Shown: positions 18,395 to 28,077, counted from the stretch's first letter. The stretch: DNA of 64,000 bases from Gloeocapsopsis sp. IPPAS B-1203 (GCF_002749975.1 NZ_PEIG01000001.1:1-64000), one strand, 5' to 3'. Numbers and translations are program-made. The notes: a model not told the origin generated them from the letters alone.

Positions 18395-19021
18395 TTATTT
18401 AGTTTGAGCTAAAATCACCGTCCACGGTAATAGAGATTTTACGCTTAATATCTCAAATTTCGTTTTTACTAGTTTGATAAAACCTCTACGCGACCAGTGT
18501 TGAATATGTCCAGGGCTGTTACCAAACTCAGTAAAATAAGCACCTCTTAAAAAATTGAGTGTTCTAAATATTGGTTCTCTAGGAACGCTTAGAATACAGT
18601 ATGGTGCAGCAACGCTAGCTAGTTTTTCTAAGCCTAATTGAGGATGTTCTAAATGCTCTAAGACTTCACAACATACAACTAAATCTGCTTGGTCTGTAGC
18701 CTTTTGTAAGTCGTATATACTTTTTTTCTCAAACGAGAGTCGAGAATAATCAACTCTACTTTTTGCAATATCAAGAATTTTATCTGAGATATCTGTGCAG
18801 TGCAAAGAAGCGTTTGTTTGACTCAGTATTTGAGTGACATGACCTTCGCCACATCCTACTTCAAGAATAGATTTAGGATGTATTTGACTGATAAGTTCAA
18901 TAATAGCTTGATCAAACTGATATAGTAAATACCTACCAACTGGATTCTTCATTTCATACTTGTTCGATCCAGTGCCAACAACTATACCGTCTTCTATTAA
19001 TGGGAGGTGCTTTTGATTCAT
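18395..19021 (-). CDS. Class I SAM-dependent methyltransferase
   Basis: 208 residues. ILEVGCGEGHVTQIL is SAM motif I, LVVCCEVLEHLEHP is motif III/post-II, and a Rossmann order follows. It resembles small methyltransferases that modify sugars or lipid carriers within polysaccharide clusters. The acceptor is unknown. It sits 15 bases from the GT2 gene upstream and four from the flippase-like gene downstream. Confidence 0.87.
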   Translation of the reverse strand: MNQKHLPLIEDGIVVGTGSNKYEMKNPVGRYLLYQFDQAIIELISQIHPKSILEVGCGEGHVTQILSQTNASLHCTDISDKILDIAKSRVDYSRLSFEKKSIYDLQKATDQADLVVCCEVLEHLEHPQLGLEKLASVAAPYCILSVPREPIFRTLNFLRGAYFTEFGNSPGHIQHWSRRGFIKLVKTKFEILSVKSLLPWTVILAQTK

Positions 19022-19036
19022 GGCAAATAGTCTTAA

Positions 19037-20005
19037 TTAATGATACAGTTGCAGATTTTCATCAATCACTTCAGCAACCTGTTGTTCTACACAGTCCGAG
19101 TGAGAATATCGTGTTAATAGCTCTGCTAGTACTCCTAGAGAAATCAATTGAACAGATAGAATTGTGGACAATATACCAAAAAATAGCAGTGGGCGATTTC
19201 CAATTGGACCTAAACCAAGGAACCATAAAATGACGAGATAGATAATTATCGCACTTCCTAAAAGACCAAAAAAAAGTCCTATCTTACCGAATAAATGCCC
19301 TGGTTTATATAAGTAACGAGTAATCACAAGTACAGTTAATAAATCAATAAAACCACGCGAGTAACGTTCCCATCCATACTTAGATTTTCCATATTGTCTG
19401 CGAAAGTGACAAACTCCTACTTCTCCCACTCTAAATCCTAGACTATGAGCAAGAACTGGAATGTATCTATGTAGTTCTCCGTAGAGTTTTATGCAGTCTA
19501 AAACTTCTTTACGATAAGCTTTAAAACCACAATTAAAGTCATGTAGAGGAATACCAGCAATTTTTGCTGTTACCTTGTTATATACCTGTGAAGGTAATGT
19601 TTTAGAAATAGGATCATTTCTGTTTTGACGCCAACCTGAAACTAAATCAAAGCCTTGTTCCAACTTGTTTAAAAACTTAGGAACTTCAGCCGGATCGTCT
19701 TGGAGATCGGCATCAATAGTAAAAATAACACTGCCTTTTGCTTTTTTAAACCCAGCAAAAAGTGCTGCTGATTTACCAAAGTTTCTGCGGAGTTTGATGC
19801 CCTTAATTTGTGTAGGATATTGATGAATTAAATCTTTAATATGAAACCAAGAATGATCGACACTTCCGTCATCTACAAAAATAATTTCATATTTGCTAAC
19901 CCTTTCTTGAAACATCACTCCGCGAATTTTTTCTGACAAAGTAGCAATCGTTGCTTCTTCGTTGCATACAGGAATGACAAAACTAATACCGATACCAGGT
20001 GACAT
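19037..20005 (-). CDS. DPM1/GtrB-like GT2 glycosyltransferase with two membrane helices
   Basis: 322 residues. GT-A domain: SFVIPVCNEEATIATLSEKI, then DDGSVDHSW, then DADLQDDPAEVPKFL with the catalytic DAD. Two C-terminal hydrophobic helices (about residues 230-295) anchor it. Such enzymes transfer a sugar from a nucleotide donor to undecaprenyl or dolichyl phosphate, giving the donor for GT-C enzymes. The adjacent upstream gene (20007) is a large polytopic protein that could be that GT-C partner. Confidence 0.9.
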   Translation of the reverse strand: MSPGIGISFVIPVCNEEATIATLSEKIRGVMFQERVSKYEIIFVDDGSVDHSWFHIKDLIHQYPTQIKGIKLRRNFGKSAALFAGFKKAKGSVIFTIDADLQDDPAEVPKFLNKLEQGFDLVSGWRQNRNDPISKTLPSQVYNKVTAKIAGIPLHDFNCGFKAYRKEVLDCIKLYGELHRYIPVLAHSLGFRVGEVGVCHFRRQYGKSKYGWERYSRGFIDLLTVLVITRYLYKPGHLFGKIGLFFGLLGSAIIIYLVILWFLGLGPIGNRPLLFFGILSTILSVQLISLGVLAELLTRYSHSDCVEQQVAEVIDENLQLYH

Positions 20006-20006
20006 A

Positions 20007-21761
20007 TTAATTTAGTTCTTTAAATGGAGTTGTCTGATACAGTTTGTAAGTATTTTGTAGCTTGATCCAATTTGATTGAGGTGCACTAGCGTAGGCAAAT
20101 AATGTTTGGTCTTCTGGTGAAAGGCGGACGTATCCTTTCCAACCCGAAAATTCGTAAGATGTATCTAGTGCTTTAGCAACATCTAGACGAGGAAAACCCG
20201 TGAGTGCAAAACCACGTATTATGTTGTTTTGATTTAAGATGGCAATGCAGTTGATGTCCCGATGTTGGCGATCGCCCGCCCAACCCTCTACTTTAGCTAT
20301 GTCAGGTGTTAGCTTAGTTAGATTATCGAAAACCCCTGGCAATACCTGTGGAGTTGAAGGTTTTAGTAAATGAGAGCTAAGCTGTTGATTAAATGGACAC
20401 AAGCTGTCTGCTTGAAAAGGTCGATGAAATGGAACTAAACGGTTTTGTTTTAGAGCATCTGTTAAATTTAGAAATTGCTTAGGAGCGGGACTAATAACCT
20501 GCTTGATAATGTTTTTATCAGTCACTCCGAGTTGAACTGACAGAGTTACCAACGGTTGTAAAGAAGCTGCACGCGCGATCGGTTGAGATGCTTCAGTTCC
20601 AACTCTGTACATCGACAGAATCAATACAGTTAGCCCTGCTAATAGTGGTGTTAGTAATTGCCAATAAGTATTACCATGTCGTAAAAATTTTTGCAACCCT
20701 ATCGCAACAAGCACAGTCAGACTTAGCCAAAACAAACTTGGTAAAGAGGCATAGCGCGATTGAATTGCCGATGCCATACCAGCTCCCGAACGACTCACTG
20801 CTGCCATCAATGCAGTTCCGATGACATAACCTTGTAAGACTAGCCACGGTAGCCAAGAAGTGCGAATGATTTTAGCTTGTGGATTTAACCAGTAACCTGT
20901 ACAGCAGATAGCAATTATCAAACCAACAATACCGATGCTACAGGCAGTAACAATATCAAGGGTAAAAACTGCACCTAAATATGTGGGAATGAATATCAGG
21001 ATATCGCTAACGCTTCGTGATAAAGGCGGATGATAACCAGGAGTTTTGTAAGTAAGGAGATATATACTGCAAATGGCGATCGCACAACCGACGTACAACA
21101 ACACAACCCGTATCGGTAAGCGCATCAAAACAACAGCAGCGCATAATACTGGTAATACAGCGATCGCAGTACTATAAGTCAGAGTGCCTAGTAAAGCAAA
21201 AAATAAGCTACCAATTGCCCAAAATATTTTTTGTGAGCATACAAGCTTTGTTAAGCAAAAGATAGAAGCAGTAACGAACAGATTTGCTCCTATCCAAGCC
21301 ACACCACTAAAGCCTCGCATCCAATTATGTGCTGCAGCAGGTGTAAAGCAAAAAATTGAGATACACAACAGCACTACAACAAATAAACTGCGAGAACGTC
21401 GTAAATCATTGGGTAGCAGTGCCGCTAAAAGTATAGCTTGCCCTATGGCAAATAAAAATGTGATGCATGATAAACCTATATTTGAACCTTTTGTAACAAT
21501 TATGTTGAAAGCATAAATGACTGCAGGAATTAAAACTAAATGCTCGTTAGAACGAACTAACCAGTCAGTAGGTCGAGATGAAAAGCCATCAGTTGAATAA
21601 AAATGACTAATGATGTCCCAGTAGTCATAGGTGGAAATTTCGCCTGATTGTGTAATCCAGTAAAAAATGTAGGCAGCTGGTAAAACAATGACGATCGAAG
21701 CGACAGCTAAATGGAATTGTTTTTTGCTGAAAGTCGGAGCAAGGCTGCTTTTGTAAGGCAT
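20007..21761 (-). CDS. Polytopic membrane protein, GT-C-like, with C-terminal GWA/SGW domain
   Basis: 584 residues from ATG at 21761 (GTG at 21779 is an alternative). About 11 hydrophobic helices fill residues 20-400, with an early loop containing STYDYWD and SRPTDWLVRSNEHLVLIP that resembles the acidic first loop of GT-C glycosyltransferases. The family match is not certain. Residues about 474-564 (20070-20342) form a soluble tail with GVFDN, VEGWAGD, GFPRLDVAKALD and FSGWKGYV. This is the same domain as in the lipoprotein at 22139 and the N-terminus of the GT2 protein at 23871. It lies one base from the DPM1-like gene, suggesting cooperation. Confidence 0.75.
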   Translation of the reverse strand: MPYKSSLAPTFSKKQFHLAVASIVIVLPAAYIFYWITQSGEISTYDYWDIISHFYSTDGFSSRPTDWLVRSNEHLVLIPAVIYAFNIIVTKGSNIGLSCITFLFAIGQAILLAALLPNDLRRSRSLFVVVLLCISIFCFTPAAAHNWMRGFSGVAWIGANLFVTASIFCLTKLVCSQKIFWAIGSLFFALLGTLTYSTAIAVLPVLCAAVVLMRLPIRVVLLYVGCAIAICSIYLLTYKTPGYHPPLSRSVSDILIFIPTYLGAVFTLDIVTACSIGIVGLIIAICCTGYWLNPQAKIIRTSWLPWLVLQGYVIGTALMAAVSRSGAGMASAIQSRYASLPSLFWLSLTVLVAIGLQKFLRHGNTYWQLLTPLLAGLTVLILSMYRVGTEASQPIARAASLQPLVTLSVQLGVTDKNIIKQVISPAPKQFLNLTDALKQNRLVPFHRPFQADSLCPFNQQLSSHLLKPSTPQVLPGVFDNLTKLTPDIAKVEGWAGDRQHRDINCIAILNQNNIIRGFALTGFPRLDVAKALDTSYEFSGWKGYVRLSPEDQTLFAYASAPQSNWIKLQNTYKLYQTTPFKELN

Positions 21762-21779
21762 ACGATCTGTTCCACACAC

Positions 21780-22138
21780 CTAAAAAACGTGGCGTAGCGT
21801 AACTGTATCCAAGTCTTCTGACTCACTCGCCGTACATTGGAGTTGAGCTATCTAGGGTTCATAATACATTGCTCAAGATAATATCAAAAATCGTATACAA
21901 AACTTACATTACAAACCTGGTATAGCTGCGAATTCTTCAGTTGAATGTGGGAACAGCTGCATCACAATATGCAAAACCTATGTTTTGCACAATCAGAAAG
22001 CTTTTTAAGCTATATATCTATTAAGTTGACAAATACTTATAGATTTACTATCAACTATTTAAACTATTTATTAAAGTTTTATGCTTTGTTTGGTTTAAGT
22101 ATTAACCTCATTCACTAGCTGCTTTCTTAATACAGCTA
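21780..22138. other. AT-rich intergenic stretch
   Basis: About 360 bases between the GT-C-like gene and the lipoprotein gene. I see no ORF or clear repeat. The promoter for the downstream part of the glycan cluster may lie here. Confidence 0.4.
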
Positions 22139-22690
22139 CTACCTAGTGACAACTATTTCAGGTGTAGTGGTTAACTGCGTAGCTTCTTTAGTTTCAGAAT
22201 CATAAGCCCAAGCCTTAAGAATTACTGAACCTTCAGGAAGTGTAGCAGCATCAATATTTATATTCCAACCAGAGTTAGCAAAAGCAGAATTATTTAAAAT
22301 CTTGACAATATCTGGTCTTTCTACATTGACAGGGGCTACTGCAACAACAGTATCATTATCTCCATAGGTGATAATGACGTTATCTGCTGGTCTTCCTTTG
22401 TTTGCAAGAATAGCCCACCCATAAACATTTATAGGGTTAGTTCCAGATACTTCTACTCTGGTAGCATTAGAACCATTAACAGCATCAAAAAAGCCTTGAG
22501 CACCTGTAGAAGTCGTTGTGAAATTAATTTCTCCTACATTAGTTACTCCAGGAATATTGGCAGTTGGTGACGGGTTAGCTGAATCTGGAGATGTAGTAGT
22601 GGTTTGATTAGTAGGACATGCAGCTAAAGTAAGTGATATAGCTGTAATTAATAAATTGGTTGGATGTAGCAACTTTTGAATTTTAAGCAT
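22139..22690 (-). CDS. Lipoprotein made of a single GWA/SGW domain
   Basis: 183 residues. A hydrophobic signal ends in the lipobox LAAC with Cys25, so export and lipid attachment are expected. A Thr/Ser/Pro linker runs to about residue 60. The rest (63-172) carries GFFDAVNG, VYGWAILANKG, ERPDIVKILNNSAF, NSGWNINI and ILKAWAYDSETKEATQL. This aligns closely with residues 34-143 of the GT2 protein at 23871 and, more weakly, with the tail of the 20007 protein. I do not know a named family for it. It probably works in the periplasm or outer membrane with the polysaccharide. Confidence 0.8.
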   Translation of the reverse strand: MLKIQKLLHPTNLLITAISLTLAACPTNQTTTTSPDSANPSPTANIPGVTNVGEINFTTTSTGAQGFFDAVNGSNATRVEVSGTNPINVYGWAILANKGRPADNVIITYGDNDTVVAVAPVNVERPDIVKILNNSAFANSGWNINIDAATLPEGSVILKAWAYDSETKEATQLTTTPEIVVTR

Positions 22691-22860
22691 GATTTCCTTG
22701 CTTACCTAATAAATTGGTTATGCTCTTAAAAAGTAGTTGATATAACTCTTTCAAGCAGCTAACAATATAAATTAAGTATGTATGCTCAAAGTGGCTTTTA
22801 TTTTATGTTTATAAAAGTCTACTATATAAATTGATGAAATTATATTTTCTCCAAAACAAG

Positions 22861-23655
22861 CTATTTTTGTATCTGTAGTGACTCCATTGTTTTTCTGAGA
22901 ATAACAATAAACTCTATTTGATTTTTTTGAAGTAACTCAATTTCAAGTGGTAATGATAAAGAATTTCGGCAATAAAGCAAGAGTTCTAAAAATTCGATTT
23001 GCGTCCAAACATGAAAATGGATGCTGTAGTTTATAGCAAGCAAGTTTTCAGCCCTAGTTGCAACGTTACTATCTGCTGCTTTTTCAACAAGTCTTGCCCA
23101 TTCTTCGTAATGCGATCGCTCTGACCAGCTTCCTCCTTCTTCATAGTCGCGAATGATGTGTTCTAATGGAGTTATGGGGCGATCGCAATCAAATGTGTAG
23201 CGTTTATCTGGTACAGCCATATATAAAACTCCACCAGGTTTTAAAACTCTTAGCCAATTTTCTAGAGAAAATATAGGGTTTTGACAATGCTCGATCACAT
23301 GATTCACGATGACAAAATCTAAAGAATCATTAGGTACAGTCGTCAAAACTTCGCCATCATCGATAATATCTGGTTCTACTAAGTTGTGTGCTGCGAGTTC
23401 TGGATATTGTTGTCTGAGTTCCTCTACTGATATCCTATCTACATACTGAATGTTTACTTCCGCTGGAACTTGTAGTGGTGAATGTAAAGCTCCAATTTCA
23501 ATACCATGACCAGTTAAATATTTAGCAGCAATTTGTTGGCGTAAATCACTCTCTACACTAGCAGTACTAGTTGCTGGCTTATTCGTTGTAGATGCAAGTA
23601 AGTTTAGCTTACGTGCTAATGTACTAACTGGAGCAGTCAATGTTTTCAGTTTCAT
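22861..23655 (-). CDS. SAM-dependent methyltransferase
   Basis: 264 residues. The N-terminal 45 residues are basic and low in complexity. GIEIGALHSPL is the altered motif I of a common cyanobacterial methyltransferase group, with LDFVIVNHVIEHCQNP as motif III and LKPGGVLYMAVPD following. A tail after VWTQIEFLELLLYC is as expected. The target is probably a sugar or a lipid carrier of the cluster; nothing more can be read. Confidence 0.83.
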   Translation of the reverse strand: MKLKTLTAPVSTLARKLNLLASTTNKPATSTASVESDLRQQIAAKYLTGHGIEIGALHSPLQVPAEVNIQYVDRISVEELRQQYPELAAHNLVEPDIIDDGEVLTTVPNDSLDFVIVNHVIEHCQNPIFSLENWLRVLKPGGVLYMAVPDKRYTFDCDRPITPLEHIIRDYEEGGSWSERSHYEEWARLVEKAADSNVATRAENLLAINYSIHFHVWTQIEFLELLLYCRNSLSLPLEIELLQKNQIEFIVILRKTMESLQIQK

Positions 23656-23870
23656 CTATAACTCGACTTTGTTGTATGGGTAGTATCACTTGTTTTATGG
23701 TGGTTAACAGCTAATAGTTAATAATGAATTATTAATCTACCAACCGTTGACCATTAACCGAAACAGCCTTTAAATTAGGTTTATTTTCACCCACTTACTT
23801 AACTGAAATTTAGGTTCAATTCTGTCTATGAGTTTAGATTACAAGTGAAATGGAAGGTTGATTAAGAGAA

Positions 23871-26171
23871 TTAGATTTTAATGCTGTAATCTTCGCGATC
23901 GCGTGTTAAGTTTGGGTTGTAGCACGGATCGTTGTCAACTATTTCTTGCCATTTGCTCAGTAGATAATCAGCTTCTTTATGAAGTCTAGTAATTTTTTCT
24001 GGAGTATCTTCATAACCTCTACTTTTAGATTCATAGTGGTATAAAACTACATGAGGTAAATAAATATTCCTGTAGCCTAGATTGCTCATTTTGAGACATA
24101 GGTCGATATCGTTGTAAGCAACAGCTAAGGTTTCATCAAATCCGCCAATTTCTACAAAAACTTCGCGCCGACACATCAAACACGCACCAGTAATTGCAGA
24201 ATAGTTATTGATAGTTTTAACCTGACATACGTAACCAGGGGTTGTTGCAGGAAAGTAACGGTGACTATGCGCAGCAACACCACCCAAACCAAGAACAACG
24301 CCAGCGTGTTGAATTGAATTATCAGGATACAATAAAAGAGCGCCTACTGCTCCGATTGATGCTCTTTGTGCTTGTTCTACCATTGCTTCGATCCAATCGG
24401 GTGTAACGACTTCAGTGTCGTTGTTTAAGAATAGTAGGTAGTCTCCTTCAGCTTTACTAGCAGCGTAGTTATTGAGTTGAGAATAATTAAAGGGAACATC
24501 AAGCGGATAACATTTGAAGTGTTCTGGCTGTTGTTCTAACCATTGCGAGATAATATTTAAGGTCTTTGCTTCAGTGCTACCGTTATCTATAACAATGACT
24601 TCGTAATTGGGGTAAGTACTTTTTTGAAAGATTGATTCTAAGCATTTATTTAAAATAGTGCCTAAGTTGCGGGTGGGAATAATAATACTGACACGTTTAT
24701 AGTGAGAGATCTCATACCGCACGCTGTAGTTTCCTGGAAACTCAGGAAGTCCAGTGACTTTTCCAGGTTCATTGCGTCGCGTTAAGGCTTCGGCGATCGC
24801 CTTTTCTGCTGCAAGTTGGGCATATGATTTGACACTGGCTACACCCGCTGCAGTCGATTCAGGATGAATTCGCCAGTGATAGAGTATTTTCGGGATGTGA
24901 AAAATATTGGCTGTTTTTTCAGTTAACCGCAAAACGAGATCGTAATCTTGGCTACCTTCATAACCTACACGAAAGCCACCAATTTGCTCAATTAGCGATC
25001 GCCTGTAAGTTCCCAAATGACAAGTATACATCCGTGAGAGAAAAGAATCAGGACACCACTCAGGCTTAAAGAAAGGATCTTTCAGACGATTTTGTGTGTC
25101 AATCTTGTCTTCATCAGAGTAGATCATATCGGCTTCTGGATGCCGATTGAGGAGTAAAGCTACTTCATACAAAGCATCTGGCGTCAGACAATCATCGTGA
25201 TCGAGTAAAGCAACAAATTCCCCTGTAGCTAGCTCTAAGGCAGAATTGGAAGCCTGCGAGATATGACCATTTTCTGCTCTAAAAACGACTTTAATTCGAG
25301 CATCTTTATTTGCATATTCCTCTAACACTGACTTAACGTACGGTTTAGTCGAAGCATCATCTGCAATACATAATTCCCAATAGGGATACACTTGCTCTAG
25401 AACAGATGCGATCGCCGCTTGTAGAAACTGCTCTGGAGGATTGTATACTGGCATAATAATGCTGATAACAGGTTTATAAGGAAAAATTCCCACTGTTTCA
25501 GCCATTTTTTTGAGATCTGCTGCTCTGGGAAAATTCTTACTTAACCATCGCGCATATTGTTCTTGATATGGTGCGGCGATTGTTTCAACTTCAGTCGTTG
25601 TTGGTGCAATGTCTAGCTTATAATAAATTTTCTCTAATGCTCGTGAGAGCACATAACGTGTACCTTTAACCCGTAATACTGCAAAATAATGCTTAAGCCG
25701 TGATAATAAACTGCGTGACTTGACACTAGTACTTGCAAGGCTGAGTAGCGTTGCTTCGTTACGTGTAGCACTGTATGCCCAGGCGTTGAGATGAATTTTT
25801 CCGGCTGGGAAATCAGTAAAATTTAGCTTCACACTCCAACCAGAATTTTGGTAAGCTGTAATACTGAAAGCTTGTGCAACATCTGCTCTTTCTGAATTAA
25901 CTGGAACTACTGCAACCAGTTGACGGTTTTTACCGTGAGTGATGATAACGCAATCTGCGGCTTTTTCTTCATCAGGCAAAATTGCCCAGCCTCTGGCAAT
26001 AAGCGGTGTGAGATGAGGCACTTCAATTGCGGTAGGGTTGACGCCATCAATGCTATCAAAACATCCATGTAATCTTTTTGGCGCAGCGTTAAATTTAATT
26101 TCCTTAAGATCGCGAACTCCAAGCAGATCGCTTGCAGCACTACTAACTGGTGCTAGGGCAGTATTCTGCAT
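23871..26171 (-). CDS. Two-domain GT2 glycosyltransferase with N-terminal GWA/SGW domain
   Basis: 766 residues. Residues 34-143 form the cluster-specific domain (GCFDSIDG, RGWAILPDEE, ERADVAQAF, NSGWSVKL, LNAWAYSATRNEATLLS). The first GT2 module starts near residue 235 (VISIIMPVYNPPEQFLQAAI) with DHDD as metal motif and SQDYDLVLRL. The second starts near 495 (VSIIIPTRNLGTILNKCLES) with NNDTEV and YNDIDLCLKM. Dual GT2 proteins often build alternating repeat units or the first sugars of a glycan. No membrane segment is seen, so it is cytoplasmic, whereas the lipoprotein with the same domain is exported. Confidence 0.88.
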   Translation of the reverse strand: MQNTALAPVSSAASDLLGVRDLKEIKFNAAPKRLHGCFDSIDGVNPTAIEVPHLTPLIARGWAILPDEEKAADCVIITHGKNRQLVAVVPVNSERADVAQAFSITAYQNSGWSVKLNFTDFPAGKIHLNAWAYSATRNEATLLSLASTSVKSRSLLSRLKHYFAVLRVKGTRYVLSRALEKIYYKLDIAPTTTEVETIAAPYQEQYARWLSKNFPRAADLKKMAETVGIFPYKPVISIIMPVYNPPEQFLQAAIASVLEQVYPYWELCIADDASTKPYVKSVLEEYANKDARIKVVFRAENGHISQASNSALELATGEFVALLDHDDCLTPDALYEVALLLNRHPEADMIYSDEDKIDTQNRLKDPFFKPEWCPDSFLSRMYTCHLGTYRRSLIEQIGGFRVGYEGSQDYDLVLRLTEKTANIFHIPKILYHWRIHPESTAAGVASVKSYAQLAAEKAIAEALTRRNEPGKVTGLPEFPGNYSVRYEISHYKRVSIIIPTRNLGTILNKCLESIFQKSTYPNYEVIVIDNGSTEAKTLNIISQWLEQQPEHFKCYPLDVPFNYSQLNNYAASKAEGDYLLFLNNDTEVVTPDWIEAMVEQAQRASIGAVGALLLYPDNSIQHAGVVLGLGGVAAHSHRYFPATTPGYVCQVKTINNYSAITGACLMCRREVFVEIGGFDETLAVAYNDIDLCLKMSNLGYRNIYLPHVVLYHYESKSRGYEDTPEKITRLHKEADYLLSKWQEIVDNDPCYNPNLTRDREDYSIKI

Positions 26172-26238
26172 ATTTGGTATATGTTTAATACGTACTAATT
26201 ACTTTAAGCTAAAGTGGAAGTTTCGCAACTTCCATTGA

Positions 26239-27525
26239 CTATTTATTAGTTGCTACTTTCATCCTTTTTTTCAGGCTGAACCATGCTGTCCGTAGCTTCC
26301 AAAATTTGCTCGTATGCATTGAGGCAATAGTAGCCTCAGCTTGTTGCCGTTCCACTTGAGTTTGGGCTAGTTGGGCTTGTGTTTGTCCAAGTTCTGCCTG
26401 CGTTTGGGCTAGTTGGGCTTGTGTTTGTCCAAGTTCTGCTTGAGTTTGGGCTAGTTGGGCTTGTGTTTGTCCAAATTCTGCTTGAGTTTGGGCTAGTTGG
26501 GCTTGTGTTTGTCCAAGTTCCGCCTGCATTTGCACTTGCGATTGCTCTAATTCTGCCTGTATTTGTGCTAGTTGCGTCTGCGATTGTCCCAATTCTGCTT
26601 GAGTTTGTATTAGTTGCGCGTGCGATCGCTCTAGTTCACTCTGAAGACGCTTGCCTTTTTTTTCTGATTGACATAAATCTACCCAATCCTGAAAAGCCCA
26701 TACTTTATATGGAGAATTCCTGACTTTTTGCATCGTTTCTAATTGATGCTCTCGATCAAGTTGAATTGCTTTAGCATTCAGTTCTTGATATACATTCAAA
26801 GCTTCAGGAAAGTAATAAGCAACTAATGTAGCTCTATGCACGTTTGCTTCTTGCACGCGCAGTAGTGAACGTTCAAATATATCAGGTGCAGGGGTGGCTA
26901 GCGCCACTTGAAATTTGTGATTAATGGCTTCAATATTTTTTTCAAGTTGATTGGCTATACTGTAAACACTAGTTAGAATACAGCGATCGGGAAAGCGATC
27001 GTAAAAGTTTAAAATTTTCTGGTTATAGTGAATCCATAGTTTAACTGCTAAGTCGGGGTGAGAAAAAAAGATCGTATCATTCTCTCCTCCTCGACGATAT
27101 AAAGAATCGACGACCTCCCAAGGAGAGCGATAAACTAGAATAAATTTTCCTTCTGGTAGTAAATCTGCCCAAAAATTGAGAAAAAGAGTCGTTCTAGGAT
27201 CTTTCCATCCCCAATATGGACTTTTAGAATTTGTGGCAATAAGTTCTTTGGCTTGGTCTATATACTGTTGTTCGACCTCTACTGTTTCTGTTAATGTCCA
27301 TCCAGCATCATCTATTCCCTGAGAGCGCAAAACTGTTTTGTGAAACTCGAAAAAATCAATATTTTCAAAATGACCTTTTGCATTGCTTTCGTTTGCTCCT
27401 AACAGTCTTTCACCAACATCTACTCCTGCACTTTGAAGTATTGCCGCTGTCAGTGATGTACCCGAACGATGCATCCCAGTAATGATAAAAGCAGTTTTGT
27501 CTGAATTAACTTCAAACGATTGCAT
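26239..27525 (-). CDS. Sulfotransferase-family protein with long coiled-coil repeat tail
   Basis: 428 residues. The N-terminal P-loop-like PAPS site is TGMHRSGTSLTAAILQSAGV, with GWKDPRTTLFLNFW and LVYRSPWEVVDSLY as the 3'-phosphate-binding segment, as in cyanobacterial sulfotransferase-domain proteins. From about residue 297 the sequence becomes a coiled coil built of 14-residue units (TQAELGQTQAQLAQ), four nearly identical. A short basic end (FWKLRTAWFSLKKRMK) resembles the tail of many GT/sulfotransferase proteins. Predicted to sulfate the polysaccharide; the coiled coil may drive oligomerisation. Confidence 0.87.
   Translation of the reverse strand: MQSFEVNSDKTAFIITGMHRSGTSLTAAILQSAGVDVGERLLGANESNAKGHFENIDFFEFHKTVLRSQGIDDAGWTLTETVEVEQQYIDQAKELIATNSKSPYWGWKDPRTTLFLNFWADLLPEGKFILVYRSPWEVVDSLYRRGGENDTIFFSHPDLAVKLWIHYNQKILNFYDRFPDRCILTSVYSIANQLEKNIEAINHKFQVALATPAPDIFERSLLRVQEANVHRATLVAYYFPEALNVYQELNAKAIQLDREHQLETMQKVRNSPYKVWAFQDWVDLCQSEKKGKRLQSELERSHAQLIQTQAELGQSQTQLAQIQAELEQSQVQMQAELGQTQAQLAQTQAEFGQTQAQLAQTQAELGQTQAQLAQTQAELGQTQAQLAQTQVERQQAEATIASMHTSKFWKLRTAWFSLKKRMKVATNK
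26358..26525. repeat. Tandem 42-bp repeat, four copies, inside the sulfotransferase gene
   Basis: Four head-to-tail 42-base units, starting GAGTTTGGGCTAGTTGGGCT, differ by only a few bases. They encode 14-residue coiled-coil units, so length change keeps frame. Degenerate older units continue to about 26640. Confidence 0.92.
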
Positions 27526-27889
27526 AGACTTCTAACTATTTACGGATCAGATTTTAGAATAAAAATATTCTAGAACTTTCTCAACAAATTCAGTTCATTT
27601 TATCAGCGTTGGTAACTAAATTTGCTGATCCGAGTGACAGAAAGTAGTATGACGCGCTTTTACTACACTACGTCATCAAAGTTTTAGCCTTGAAAGGGAA
27701 CTTGACGTCGTTCAAAGGCACAAATGGCTTATTGGTTCGGCAGATGCAACTTTCGCAATACCAGTTTTATTAGTTCTCTGGAAAGTGCTGCTACTTTGAG
27801 AATTATGTATCCATTTAGGGTTTATAAACCTGTGCCATTAGACTTCTTGCATGAATCAAAAAACTACCCTTGTCATTCTGAACTACTCT

Positions 27890-27946
27890 TGTCATTCTGA
27901 ACGAAGTGAAGAATCTCAGAGATATTTCGCTTCACTCAATATGACA
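27890..27946. repeat. REP-like palindrome, copy 1
   Basis: It starts with TGTCATTCTGAACGAAGTGA, continues AGAATCTCAGAGATATTTCG and closes with ATGACA, so the ends are complementary. A partial start (TGTCATTCTGAA) precedes it at 27871. This is the widespread interspersed hairpin type whose translation gives spurious SERSEESQR-like peptides. Confidence 0.85.
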
Positions 27947-28009
27947 TATGGAGTATTCGCGCCAGAGGTCTATTCAATAGAGTTCTTGCAAAAGCCGAAA
28001 AATTATAAA

Positions 28010-28077
28010 TGTCATTCCCAGCGGAATGTAATGTAGCGCAGAATCTCGCGAGATGTTTCGCAAGGCTCAACATGACA
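28010..28077. repeat. REP-like palindrome, copy 2 (divergent)
   Basis: TGTCATTCCCAGCGGAATGT at the left and CAAGGCTCAACATGACA at the right, with AGAATCTCGCGAGATGTTTC in the centre. It has the same architecture as 27890-27946 in the same orientation, 64 bases away. Confidence 0.8.

Noticed and set aside
26358-26525. CRISPR-like array
   Set aside because: The units are contiguous 42-base coding repeats without spacers.
26379-26723. 114-codon ORF antisense to the sulfotransferase gene with Val/Leu-rich repeats
   Set aside because: It is the mirror of the 42-bp coiled-coil repeat; the sense frame has clear family motifs.
27851-28036. 61-codon ORF with a SERSEESQR-like peptide
   Set aside because: It is translation of the REP-like palindrome; such peptides appear wherever this repeat occurs.
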